Shown here piece by piece: positions 44,121 through 53,651 of a stretch of DNA of 64,000 nucleotides. A model generated the notes under the pieces. The model did no database searches. It had not been told where the DNA came from and saw nothing but the letters and a program-made list of their open reading frames with translations. How positions within the stretch are numbered: the first letter of the stretch is position 1; every line of letters begins with the position of its first letter. The stretch is from Bradyrhizobium elkanii USDA 76 (GTDB lineage: Bacteria; Pseudomonadota; Alphaproteobacteria; Rhizobiales; Xanthobacteraceae): contig NZ_CP066356.1 in assembly GCF_023278185.1 (NCBI RefSeq), forward strand, positions 8,672,001-8,736,000, written 5' to 3'. The translations under genes were made by a program, and so were the position numbers.

Positions 44121-44316
44121 TCCTGATGCGGCGTCGAGGACGTCGCTCTGGCATTGGTTGCAGGACGGCTGAGTGCCGGCTCTTCGGGCGGCGGGGGGCG
44201 CGGCGACCGACGCAGCCTACGGCGCGCCGGATTCACCCACAAAACCCGGCTGGCGTCATTGCCGCCGAACACCGGCCGACGCTCTGTGGCATCCGAGATC
44301 CGCTTGAGGGAGGATT

Positions 44317-46047
44317 TCACTCCGCCGCTGCGACCCGTTCGCTCGACGGGGCCTTCGAGCTGCCGAGGTTTCCAACTGATTGAACATGATCAATGGCCTG
44401 AACGTGGATCCCTTTCACGGCCCTTCCGGACGGGTCATTCATGCTCGCAAATTGCTGAGACCAGAGAAACGCGGTCGGCGTGGAGCATGCGATCGAAGGA
44501 CCGACGGGCACAGTTAGGCAGGCTGTCGGGTTGTTGAAGATGCTATCAAAGATGGTCCTGTAGAAATATCCTTCCTTGGACGTCGGCGTTTGCTGCGGAA
44601 AGCGCTTGCTCGCCGCGGCGAGCATCTGATCCGAGACTTTATTCTCGGCTTGATGTTTCAAGCTCTCAATCCAGCTATACCCTACCCCGTCGGAAAACTG
44701 CTCCTTCTGACGCCACAGGATCGCTTGCGGCAACAGATCGGTAAATGCTTCCCGCAATATGCCCTTCTCGATTTTCTCGCCAGGGCACATTTTCTCGGCG
44801 GGGTTTATCGACATTGCGTAGTCCAGGAATTCCTTGTCCAGGAAGGGCACGCGGGCTTCGACCCCCCAGGCCGCCATTGCCTTGTTCGCGCGGCAGCAAT
44901 CATACTTGCTGAGCGCAAAGATCTTTCGAACAGTCTCCTGATGGAATTCTTCTGCTGATGGCGCCATGTGGAAGTAGAGATAGCCGCCAAAGACCTCGTC
45001 AGCGCCTTCTCCGGACAACACCATTTTGATGCCCATTGATTTGATCTTCCGCGCCATGAGATACATCGGCGTACCGGCACGAATGGTGGTGACGTCAAAG
45101 GTCTCCAGGTGCCGGATCACGTCCGGCAATGCGTCCAACCCTTCCTGCACGGTAAAGACAATCTCATGATGGACCGTGCCGATGTGCGCCGCCACGTCTC
45201 GCGCATGCTTCATGTCAGGTGAGTTTTCCAGGCCGACGGAGAACGAGTGCAGTCTCGGCCACCATGCTTCTTCGGTTTCTCCCGACTCGATCCGCTTGAA
45301 GCGGTGGCGCGCCGCGAGCGCGGCGATAAGCGAAGAGTCGAGCCCACCGGAAATAAGCACCCCGTAAGGCACATCGCACATCATTTGCTGCTTGACCGCA
45401 GCTTCGAGCGACGTTCGGAGCTCCTGCAGGGACACCTTCCTCGTTGGAAGAGTATGCGCCCACTGCGGATCATACCACTTGACGAACTTTCCGGCCTTGC
45501 CGCTGTAATGATGTCCCGGAGGAAACTCCCGGATCGTCTCGCATACGCCATCGAGAGCTTTCATTTCGCTCGCGACGTAAGTCGTGCCGTCGCTACCCCA
45601 TCCGATGTAAAGCGGAACGATGCCGATGTGGTCTCGGGCGACGAAGAAATCGCCACTGCGCTCATCGAACAGGGCAAACGCAAAGATTCCACTCAGCATA
45701 TTGCACACGGCGGGGCCGTACTCGTCGTAGAGATACAGGATAATTTCGCAATCGGACTTCGTTTTCCATGCGTGCGGCAGCTTCAGTGCCTCGCGCAAAG
45801 CGACATGATTGTAGATCTCCCCGTTCACGGCCAAAGCCCGACCCGTGGTCACGTCGAGAAGGGGTTGAGCGCCGTGCTCCACGTCGACGATGGAAAGGCG
45901 CTCGTGCGCGAGCACTGCGCCCTCGCCGGAGTAAATGCCGCTCCAGTCCGGCCCGCGGTGCCTGACCGTCTTGGCCATCTCGAGCGCCCGGCTGCGCACC
46001 GTCTCGATCGATTCCTTAAATCCAAAGATGCCAACGAAGCCGCACAA
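44317..46047 (-). CDS. asnB: glutamine-hydrolysing asparagine synthetase B-type
   Basis: The 576-residue enzyme has an N-terminal glutaminase domain and a C-terminal ATP-binding domain with VLISGGLDSSLIAALAARH. It makes asparagine from aspartate using Gln amide. The catalytic Cys must be residue 2; the TTG codon at 46047, 9 bases after GAAGGG, gives Met-Cys-Gly, so this start is chosen over an upstream TTG in the same frame (46056). It converges with the dehydrogenase gene. Beside an Asn-specific A domain, it can be a dedicated precursor supplier. Confidence 0.93.
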   Translation of the reverse strand: MCGFVGIFGFKESIETVRSRALEMAKTVRHRGPDWSGIYSGEGAVLAHERLSIVDVEHGAQPLLDVTTGRALAVNGEIYNHVALREALKLPHAWKTKSDCEIILYLYDEYGPAVCNMLSGIFAFALFDERSGDFFVARDHIGIVPLYIGWGSDGTTYVASEMKALDGVCETIREFPPGHHYSGKAGKFVKWYDPQWAHTLPTRKVSLQELRTSLEAAVKQQMMCDVPYGVLISGGLDSSLIAALAARHRFKRIESGETEEAWWPRLHSFSVGLENSPDMKHARDVAAHIGTVHHEIVFTVQEGLDALPDVIRHLETFDVTTIRAGTPMYLMARKIKSMGIKMVLSGEGADEVFGGYLYFHMAPSAEEFHQETVRKIFALSKYDCCRANKAMAAWGVEARVPFLDKEFLDYAMSINPAEKMCPGEKIEKGILREAFTDLLPQAILWRQKEQFSDGVGYSWIESLKHQAENKVSDQMLAAASKRFPQQTPTSKEGYFYRTIFDSIFNNPTACLTVPVGPSIACSTPTAFLWSQQFASMNDPSGRAVKGIHVQAIDHVQSVGNLGSSKAPSSERVAAAE

Positions 46048-46337
46048 GGAGGTCAACCCTTCTGTGAGTTCTAGATCGCAGAGAAGCGGAAGAGCGGATC
46101 GAGAACGGTCAAGGTCACAAAATATTCAAGGTTCAGATCAAGCAGAATTACCCTTGCCTAAGCGGCGCCACCGTCGGATAGGCCATAAAATATGCGGATG
46201 AGCGGCTTCAAACTCCGTGGCTGCTCGTGTCTTCCAATTCCAGGTAGCCCCTGATGCGGGCTGACCGGCCCCTTCATCCGATCGAAAGGAGCGCAAATTC
46301 CCCGCCTCGCTTGCTGTGCCGACCGCTTCCGGTTTCG

Positions 46338-47717
46338 TCACCTGCTGTCGCGCCGCGAGTCTGCCGCGGTCACCTCAGTCCGGCCTATCACGACCGGGGC
46401 GTTTGCACTGCTCAGCTTTCGGGGTGACGCGTCGGGACCATCCTGGTATCGCAGCGAGACCTCGATGGTGTCGCCCGGCTGCAACTCGGCGTCCTCGTTC
46501 ACGACAATCCGTTCCGGTCCTTTCTCGCTCTTTCTGATAATAGCAATATCCGGCTTGCTGCCGGCGCCTCGTGCGAGCTGCGATCGAACCATCGAAGTGT
46601 ACTGAAGCTTCTCGCCGACGCTCTGCAGTTTCTCGCGAATCTGATTGAGCTTTAAGCTGGTCTCTTGCAGCTCACGGAACAGATCAAGCTTCCGCTGATC
46701 GTCGAGCTTTGCCAACCGTCTGGCGTACTCGTCCTGCAATTTCTTGACCTGGAGCAATTGCGCAGATGTCTGCAGCCTCCGGGTCGCCGACAGCAGAACC
46801 GCGCGACGGGCATCCGTCACGCGAGGACTGATCAACGATCCCTTGCCGAACAGGTCGGTCGCTTTCTGAAGGTCCTCGACGTCGGACTGAAGTCCCTCTT
46901 CATCTTTCTTCTGCTGCTCCGACAGCACGCGGACCTCGTCGTCTCCCTGCCGCACGCTGCGCTGCAAGTACGCCTTTTCCTGCTGATAGTCGCTCTGCTT
47001 CGTCTTCAGATATTCGGCTTCCGCATTGACGATTTCCGAAACCGCCGACCGGGCTATCGGCACGTCGGCAAGAGAAGCGCTTGGATTGATCTGCGTCCCT
47101 TCCCCGAGTTCGCTCTTGATGCGCCACATGCGCGCCTGTTCCTTGGCGAGCTCTGTCCAGAGCGATCCATACTCGCTTCTCAGGTCGGCTGACTCGAGAT
47201 ACGGGTTATTCATCCTGATATGCATGATGTCGTAGCCCCCCGCCATGGCGATGAGCTGGCGCGCGGTGCTCGCCGGACGATAAGGGTACTCGCCCGGCTT
47301 CGACACGTCCCCGTTGACGTAAACAGGCCTGTACTCGGCCACGATCGCCGTGACCTGATCTGCATCGATCACGACCACGACCTCGCGGCCGTCCACGGTC
47401 CGCTGTCGAAAGACCTTGCTCGTCAGTGCGGCTCCGACTTTGGCCCGAATCTCCTGCAACGGCAGGCCGGCGACCGGGACCATCCCGACCAGCGGCAACG
47501 AGATATTGCCATCGACCTGGACCGGAGCGCGCTGCCGCAGCTCCGGCACGCCGGCCACCGCGACCTCCAGAACATCTCCGACGCTCACGCGATATTCGGC
47601 TTTCGCCTGAGCGGAAATCGTCAGGCCAACAGCCACCAGGCCCCATCTGACGCAACGGCCTGGTTGACCGTGACGGTTGTCAAGATGGAAGAAATTACGC
47701 AGCTTGGCATTCGGCAT
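46338..47717 (-). CDS. OPX-type polysaccharide export protein (ExoF/Wza-like)
   Basis: The 459-residue protein has an N-terminal signal peptide (about 22-40, cleavage after AKAE), a Poly_export domain (YRVSVGDVLEVAVAGVPEL), an SLBB-like segment (YVNGDVSKPGEYPYRPAST), a long coiled-coil region about 180-380 and a late VNEDAELQPGDTIEVSLR stretch. ExoF-type proteins carry polymer across the envelope. It is divergent from the sugar-phosphate transferase gene. Confidence 0.88.
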   Translation of the reverse strand: MPNAKLRNFFHLDNRHGQPGRCVRWGLVAVGLTISAQAKAEYRVSVGDVLEVAVAGVPELRQRAPVQVDGNISLPLVGMVPVAGLPLQEIRAKVGAALTSKVFRQRTVDGREVVVVIDADQVTAIVAEYRPVYVNGDVSKPGEYPYRPASTARQLIAMAGGYDIMHIRMNNPYLESADLRSEYGSLWTELAKEQARMWRIKSELGEGTQINPSASLADVPIARSAVSEIVNAEAEYLKTKQSDYQQEKAYLQRSVRQGDDEVRVLSEQQKKDEEGLQSDVEDLQKATDLFGKGSLISPRVTDARRAVLLSATRRLQTSAQLLQVKKLQDEYARRLAKLDDQRKLDLFRELQETSLKLNQIREKLQSVGEKLQYTSMVRSQLARGAGSKPDIAIIRKSEKGPERIVVNEDAELQPGDTIEVSLRYQDGPDASPRKLSSANAPVVIGRTEVTAADSRRDSR

Positions 47718-47794
47718 GGCGTGCTCGATGGCTCGGTCTCACTGATTGATCGACAATCTAAACCCGCAGCGCCTCGGCTCAACTGACCATCGTA

Positions 47795-47895
47795 GTTACT
47801 CCCGGCTACCCATTTATTGCCAATCCGCCTCCTGACCCGAATGCTATTGTTTTTGTCAGGGGGACGGATTGCTTGACGGACTGCTTGGGAGTAAC
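47795..47895 (+). promoter_or_regulatory. inverted repeat that can mask a ribosome binding site
   Basis: GTTACTCCC at 47795-47803 is the exact reverse complement of GGGAGTAAC at 47887-47895; two G-U pairs extend the stem inside. The right arm contains the ribosome binding site of the sugar-phosphate transferase gene (GTG at 47898). If both arms are in the leader mRNA, the structure would sequester the site. Confidence 0.35.
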
Positions 47896-47897
47896 CG

Positions 47898-49397
47898 GTG
47901 AGTTATGCGTTTTTCACCAATTCGCCGGCTCCTACCGAGCGTTCGGCGCATTCGATCCCTGACCGCAAGGCAATTGCGGCTGACGTTGGCAAGAATCGAT
48001 TGGCCGCCTTGCTGGTATTGGCGGCAGGCGCCGAGTTCCTCCTCGTAGCTGTTGGGGCTTTTGCCGCTGCCGTCCTCTATTATCGACTGGTCCTTCAGCT
48101 CGACTATCCGGACACTCCCAAATACATCCTGGAATCCCTTCTGATTGCCACGTTGCAGCTGCTCGTATCCGTTGGGCTGCGGCAGTATTCGCGGATCCAG
48201 ACGCAGCCCCGGCACACCTTCCTGTGGAGTGGCGTCAGCGCCGTCTTCTTCGTATTCTCCTTCTTCATCTCAACGATATTTCTTCTCAAGATCTCGGACG
48301 GCTACTCGCGCGCGACCGTGATGGCCCAGGCAGCCAGCGTCATCGTCATGGTGCTCTTCGCGCGGGCAATATGCTTCTCGTTGCTGCAACCTGCCATCGC
48401 ATCCGGACTGATCGACGCCAGGCGCGTCATCCTCATAGGTGAACCGAGCCACTGCTTGAATTTTTCCGGACGAGTAAGCGCCACCGGAATCCGGACCATT
48501 CGTTCGTTCGATTTGCCGACCTTTCGCACCGGCTCTTCAGCGCCGGGGCACTCCAAGGTGGTCGAAGTGCTATCCCATGTCCGCGAACTGATCGCAGAGT
48601 GCCGGCCCCTGCGAGCGGATGACATCGTCATTCTGACTTCGGAGTCGGATGTTCCGGCTGCCCTCGCGCTCGCCGGCGCCCTGTCAGAGCTCCCGGTTGA
48701 CGTTCACGTCGTCCCGGTCGGTGCAATCGACCTCATGGCCGTGTCGCGCATCACGCAGTTCGGCAACATGGTGACGATGCGCATCTTCCAATCTCCCCTG
48801 ACGACGTTCCACCGGGCAGTCAAACGAGCCTTCGACATCGCGGCCGCGATTGTCGGACTTGTCATAATCAGTCCCCTCTTCGTCATCCTCCCACTCGCAA
48901 TCAAGCTCGATTCCCCCGGGCCGGTGCTATTTCGTCAGACCCGGCACGGCTACAACAACGAGACTATTCGCGTGCTGAAATTCAGATCGATGACCGTGAC
49001 GGAGGAGGGCGACAATTTCAAGCAGGTGACCAGGCACGATCCACGCGTGACCCGGTTGGGACGCTTCATGCGCCACACCAATATCGATGAGCTTCCACAG
49101 CTCTTCAACGTGCTGGTCGGCGATATGTCACTCGTCGGGCCTCGTCCGCACGCGACCTCGCAGAACGAGAGCTTCGCCCGGCTGATTTCGTCATTCTCCC
49201 GCCGCCACAACGTCAAGCCCGGCATTACCGGTTGGGCACAGGTCAACGGCTATCGCGGCGAAACCGACACCTTGGAGAAGATGCAACGGCGTGTCGAGCA
49301 CGACCTGTATTACATCGACAATTGGTCGTTCCTTCTCGATCTCAAGATCATCGTCATGACCCTCTTCTCCAGAAAGGTCTATTGGAATGCCTTTTAA
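47898..49397 (+). CDS. undecaprenyl-phosphate sugar-phosphate transferase (WcaJ/PssY-like)
   Basis: The 499-residue protein has a multi-TM N-terminal part (about 30-155), a nucleotide-binding-like central domain and the C-terminal bacterial sugar transferase domain: [60 protein letters not shown]. It transfers the first hexose phosphate to undecaprenyl phosphate, starting the repeat unit on the membrane. The GTG start follows GGGAG at 5-6 bases. It begins the export-divergent EPS operon. Confidence 0.93.
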   Translation: MSYAFFTNSPAPTERSAHSIPDRKAIAADVGKNRLAALLVLAAGAEFLLVAVGAFAAAVLYYRLVLQLDYPDTPKYILESLLIATLQLLVSVGLRQYSRIQTQPRHTFLWSGVSAVFFVFSFFISTIFLLKISDGYSRATVMAQAASVIVMVLFARAICFSLLQPAIASGLIDARRVILIGEPSHCLNFSGRVSATGIRTIRSFDLPTFRTGSSAPGHSKVVEVLSHVRELIAECRPLRADDIVILTSESDVPAALALAGALSELPVDVHVVPVGAIDLMAVSRITQFGNMVTMRIFQSPLTTFHRAVKRAFDIAAAIVGLVIISPLFVILPLAIKLDSPGPVLFRQTRHGYNNETIRVLKFRSMTVTEEGDNFKQVTRHDPRVTRLGRFMRHTNIDELPQLFNVLVGDMSLVGPRPHATSQNESFARLISSFSRRHNVKPGITGWAQVNGYRGETDTLEKMQRRVEHDLYYIDNWSFLLDLKIIVMTLFSRKVYWNAF

Positions 49398-49518
49398 CGC
49401 GATGTCGATTGCTGCGTGCACTCCGTGCAGCAAGACCGCAAGGGCATTGCAATCGATCCCGTTCCCGTTTGATCGGCGGAGGCTTCGGTAGGCCACCAGT
49501 AACTGCAGGTTCGAGACA

Positions 49519-50691
49519 ATGCTGCAAACTCACAGAACTGACAATTCGGCACCTCAGGACACGATGCCGCCTGAATTCGGTTCGCCGGCCGAATTCGTGG
49601 CGGAGGGTCTCGCCTTCTTGCGCCGCCGCCTCTCGATCATCCTGCTGACGTGTCTCTTGATGTTTGGCGCCGGCTTGCTCTATCTCGTTGTCGCAGTTCC
49701 GACGTTTACGGCAACCGCGCAACTCATCGTCGACGCCAAGACGGCTTCTTCCAACGACACGGCGTCGGCAACGACCGCCGTCGACAGTCAGGTCGCAATC
49801 CTGAGGTCCGAGAGCGTCGCTCGCGCGGCGATCGCGAAGCTCGGCTTGGCGGGGGATCGGGAGTTCTCCGGCGGCGCCCTGCACCACCTCAGCAGGTCGA
49901 CATCACGGCTGCTCGGCTGGAGCAGACAGGACACGGACGTCGTCACGCGTGATGCGATGGAAGCATTCGCGCGCAAGCTCTCGGTGAAGCGCGCCGGTCT
50001 CACCTACATAGTCGATCTCGCCTTCAGCTCCGCCGACCCCGATCGGGCCGCGCAGGTCCTGGACACCATCGTAGAGACCTACATCACGACGCAAATGGAC
50101 GCGAAATACAAATGGGGTCTGCAAAACGAGAAATGGGTTAAGGAACGTGTCAACGAATTGAGCAGCCAGGCGTCGGCTGCCAAAAAGGCGGTAGCGGATT
50201 ACAACAGGGCCAGGAATGGCATCGCGGCTCCCGCGAACTCCGCCGAAGCAAATCCACCCTCCTCGCAGTCGACCGCAACGGCGCAAGACGAACTCCGCGA
50301 ACTGGAAGCCACGGCGGACGCCGCCACCAGAACGTATGACAATTTCCTCCGGATGTTGCGTTACATGGACGCCATGCAGCAGCAATCCGCGCCGGTGTTC
50401 GAGGCTCGTCTCCTCACCGGGGTATCTCACCCCTACACCGCCAGTTCGCCAAACGCCCGCTTGATACTCGGATCAGCGATTCTCGGCGGCCTGCTTCTGG
50501 GGATCGGAATAGGATTGCTGCGCGACAGGTCGGACCGGGAACGCGCGCCCGCGCGCAGATCTGCAGCCACCGCACCCGGAGGAACTGCAGTCGTCCAGGG
50601 GCTCAAGGCGAGCGGCGTCAAGCCCCATTTCGATGGTTCGTTCAAGGTCGAGAAGCAGCACACGTACAAGGAGGCCAATCCTGACTTATAG
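49519..50691 (+). CDS. Wzz/GumC-type chain-length protein without kinase domain
   Basis: The 390-residue protein has a membrane segment near 37-57 (SIILLTCLLMFGAGLLYLVV), a periplasmic Wzz domain with coiled coil (about 60-305) and a second membrane segment near 314-335 (LILGSAILGGLLLGIGIGLL). The tail of about 55 residues is basic and has no tyrosine kinase domain. Such proteins set polymer length with Wzx/Wzy machinery. It starts 121 bases after the transferase. Confidence 0.88.
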   Translation: MLQTHRTDNSAPQDTMPPEFGSPAEFVAEGLAFLRRRLSIILLTCLLMFGAGLLYLVVAVPTFTATAQLIVDAKTASSNDTASATTAVDSQVAILRSESVARAAIAKLGLAGDREFSGGALHHLSRSTSRLLGWSRQDTDVVTRDAMEAFARKLSVKRAGLTYIVDLAFSSADPDRAAQVLDTIVETYITTQMDAKYKWGLQNEKWVKERVNELSSQASAAKKAVADYNRARNGIAAPANSAEANPPSSQSTATAQDELRELEATADAATRTYDNFLRMLRYMDAMQQQSAPVFEARLLTGVSHPYTASSPNARLILGSAILGGLLLGIGIGLLRDRSDRERAPARRSAATAPGGTAVVQGLKASGVKPHFDGSFKVEKQHTYKEANPDL

Positions 50692-51040
50692 TCGCATGAA
50701 TTGGTTCCCGATCGCGATATCGCGAGCCCGATTGAAACGCCCCGTAAATCACCGTCGAACAGTGCTCGTCGACGAACCACCTTCATCGCGATGAAGGCAG
50801 CATCTTCCTCGTGCGGCCGCCGGAGTGGGTAATCCAGAAGGGCCGAACGCTCTCCGCAGCCGTAGGGTTATATTCGCCCCTGCGACAATGTGCCGATTTG
50901 ACAATGAGTAACCTTTGAACGCTCAGCCTCCGCGCAGTCCGCTCCTCCGCCCACGAGGTGCGCCGAACCGGGAATTCCGGGCAAGAGCTCGATCACAATT
51001 ACTGGGCGCGTCGTGGCGTCCACCAACGTTGGCTTGAGCA
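50692..51040. other. intergenic region within the EPS cluster
   Basis: 349 bases without a gene. A TTGACA at 50899-50904 could be a -35 element for the flippase gene, though no clear -10 is identified. It suggests a second transcription unit starting with the flippase gene. Confidence 0.4.
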
Positions 51041-52504
51041 ATGACGAGCTTTACCCGAGCGCCCGGCGGACCGGCGACCATGTTCAGCAATGTCTTCCGG
51101 CAGTCATGGCTGGCGTTGGCATACCGATGCTCGGGCGCCGTCGTCTCCTTTCTCTTCGGCGTAAGTTTTGCTCGGATGATGAACATCGAGGAATACGGTG
51201 CGCTCATGTCATTGATGACGTTCGCGCTCGTCGCCTCCACGGTCGGCCTCGTCGGTCAGCAATTTCGCGTGTTGCGGGAAATACCAAGCATCGCCGCCCG
51301 GAAGAACTACCCGGAGATCGGCGCGATCGTCGCGAAGCGGCTTCGTGTGGCATGTCTGGGCAGCGTTGCGGTGACCGTAATCGCCCTCCTTCCGTTCGTC
51401 GCCGCTCACGGCCGCAACGGAATATTCGGAAGCTGGCAATATGCCACGAGCGTGCTTCTGATATTGCCGTTGTCCTTGATCGAAATGCAGAGCTCGCTAG
51501 GGCGCACGCTCGGCTCCGTCAATCTCGCACTCGTGTCGAAGGATGTGTTGTGGCGGTTTCTCATCATATTGCTGGGCGCCGTTCTCTTCACGACGTATGG
51601 CCATCCGCTGCCGGCGCAAGACGTTCTGCTGATCGCGACTGCAATCCTGGTCGTGCTGATCGCCGCTCAGAACATCTACCTACGGCATCTCGCGGAAGGA
51701 TGTAAGGTTTTCACAATGGCGGTGAGGCGATCGAATGACCGGCTTGGCGAGGTCCTTTCCACTTCGGGACCGTTCTGGGTAACCAGCGTCACCAGTATCA
51801 TGGGCGGCACGGTCGATCTCGTCGTCATCTCGGTCATGGTCGGCCCGGAAGCCGCCGGATATTACTACGCTGCCAGCCGGATCGCGCTTCTTCTTGATTT
51901 CTTCCTGGCGACCTTCTGTATCCCCGCGGCGCCCCTCATCGCACGTCTGTTCGACGAGAATCGTCATGCGGAAATCACGCGCATCACGTCGGGAGCGTCA
52001 TTGGGTGCGTTTGTCGCCGTCCTCGGCTGCGTTGCGACGTTGGCGCTTGGCGGCGACCTCGCGCTGATGGCGTTCGGAGAGACTTTCACCCGCGCCTACA
52101 GCGTCCTGATGGTCCTGGCAATCGGCATGCTGGTGTCGACATATTTCGGGATCGGCCCCATCGCCCTGAACATGACGGGCCATCAGCGGGCCGCGATGCA
52201 CATCGTGGTGATCACCTGGGTGGCGGGGATCCTGGCCATGATCGGCGCGACCTGGACCTTCGGGACGATAGGAGCAGCGGTTGCCGGCTCCTGCGCGGGC
52301 ATCGCAACCAGGGTATGGACTGCGGCCTACATTTATTCGGCGGAAGGGATCGATATCACCGCCACCACGGCACTCCGCGCGTTGGTCAGGCGCACAACGA
52401 GCCGAGGCACATCCGAACCGCATAGCGAGGCGATACGGCCAGAAGCCAGCGGCACCATTCTTGACCTGCAGCCTGTTCGCGGCAGTCGGGACACACGTAC
52501 ATGA
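51041..52504 (+). CDS. Wzx-type flippase (polysaccharide/MATE-like exporter)
   Basis: The 487-residue protein has 12 or so membrane segments spaced as in the oligosaccharide flippase family (e.g. SWLALAYRCSGAVVSFLFG at the start, VASTVGLVGQQ, SVAVTVIALLPFVAA, LGAVLFTTYG). It would flip undecaprenyl-linked repeat units to the periplasmic face. A basic 50-residue C-terminal tail follows the last segment. The next gene begins 17 bases after the stop. Confidence 0.88.
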   Translation: MTSFTRAPGGPATMFSNVFRQSWLALAYRCSGAVVSFLFGVSFARMMNIEEYGALMSLMTFALVASTVGLVGQQFRVLREIPSIAARKNYPEIGAIVAKRLRVACLGSVAVTVIALLPFVAAHGRNGIFGSWQYATSVLLILPLSLIEMQSSLGRTLGSVNLALVSKDVLWRFLIILLGAVLFTTYGHPLPAQDVLLIATAILVVLIAAQNIYLRHLAEGCKVFTMAVRRSNDRLGEVLSTSGPFWVTSVTSIMGGTVDLVVISVMVGPEAAGYYYAASRIALLLDFFLATFCIPAAPLIARLFDENRHAEITRITSGASLGAFVAVLGCVATLALGGDLALMAFGETFTRAYSVLMVLAIGMLVSTYFGIGPIALNMTGHQRAAMHIVVITWVAGILAMIGATWTFGTIGAAVAGSCAGIATRVWTAAYIYSAEGIDITATTALRALVRRTTSRGTSEPHSEAIRPEASGTILDLQPVRGSRDTRT

Positions 52505-52521
52505 ATTGGGGAGATAGTTGA

Positions 52522-53529
52522 ATGCGTTCGCTGTCATCCGAGGACGCGACTGCTGCAATCGGACTTACGCGCGGGAGGCGGTACCTGATGGGCCGGTCTA
52601 CATTCGATTACGAGGTGTCAGGAAGCCGGCTTTCCATGGGGCTGGTGAGGCTTCTGCACACCGTTGTTGCGCGGAGTACCGGGCGCGGTATGGGACTTGC
52701 CATGCGGGCGGTCAAGCCGCTGCTGCATTCCCAGCTGTCATGCGTCCATTTCGCCGACGGTAGCCGCTTGTACTTCGAGCTGAACGACGTCTACTGGAAT
52801 GCGTTCTTCATCGGCCAGCCCGGCATGACCTACGAGCCGGACATAGCGACGCTTCTGCTGCGGCTGAAGGATATCGACTATACGTTCTTCGATTGCGGTG
52901 CGAACATCGGATACTGGTCCGTTCTCGTCACGTCGGAAATGCTGGGTCGCAAGCGCGCGATTGCCGTCGAGGCTTCACGGGAGACGCTTGCAATTCTCGA
53001 GCAGAACCGCGACGCGAATGATCATCGCTTCGAGATCTGCCGAAGGGCATTGTTCGAGTACGACGGGCGCAGCCTGTTCTTCTCCGACGACGGACCTCAT
53101 TCGGCCCGGCACATCGTAACGTCGCAGAGCAGCCGTCCGTCGCACACCGAACCCGTCATGTCGATAACGATCGATGCGCTGGCGAGGGACCAGCAGCTGA
53201 CCGACAGCGACCGGCTCGTCGTCAAGCTCGACGTCGAAGGTCAGGAGGTTGCGGCCCTGAAGGGTGCTCGGCAGGTTCTGAAGCGCGACACGCTGATCAT
53301 CTACGAAGATCATGGCCAGGATCGCAACCACGCGACCACGAGGTATGTGTTCGAGGCACTCGGACTTCCAGTGTTTGCTCTTGCTGCGGACGGGTCGGTC
53401 ACGAAGGTCGAAGACCTCGCCACACTGGATCGCCTGAAGGTGAACCCCAAAATCGGCTACAATTTCGCAACTTGCCCGCCCGGATCCGGCTTCCACCGCT
53501 GGATTTCAGGAATCGCCAGTCAGGCATGA
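52522..53529 (+). CDS. FkbM-family methyltransferase
   Basis: The 335-residue protein has the FkbM pattern: FFDCGANIGYWSVLVTSE (SAM-binding), AVEASRETLAILEQN, VVKLDVEGQE and GARQVLKRD. FkbM enzymes O-methylate sugars or other hydroxyls. The position in the EPS cluster suggests O-methylation of the polymer. The ATG has GGGGAG about 10 bases before. Confidence 0.9.
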   Translation: MRSLSSEDATAAIGLTRGRRYLMGRSTFDYEVSGSRLSMGLVRLLHTVVARSTGRGMGLAMRAVKPLLHSQLSCVHFADGSRLYFELNDVYWNAFFIGQPGMTYEPDIATLLLRLKDIDYTFFDCGANIGYWSVLVTSEMLGRKRAIAVEASRETLAILEQNRDANDHRFEICRRALFEYDGRSLFFSDDGPHSARHIVTSQSSRPSHTEPVMSITIDALARDQQLTDSDRLVVKLDVEGQEVAALKGARQVLKRDTLIIYEDHGQDRNHATTRYVFEALGLPVFALAADGSVTKVEDLATLDRLKVNPKIGYNFATCPPGSGFHRWISGIASQA

Positions 53530-53651
53530 TCGGGTCGCGCTGTCGGAGGCCGATCCTGGCGCACGAGATCGCCGGTTGCTCAACCCGCTTCTCGTGCCGG
53601 AGCCAGAATTCGCGTGCACTCGGCTCTTCGACGCAATCAGAATGCACGATA

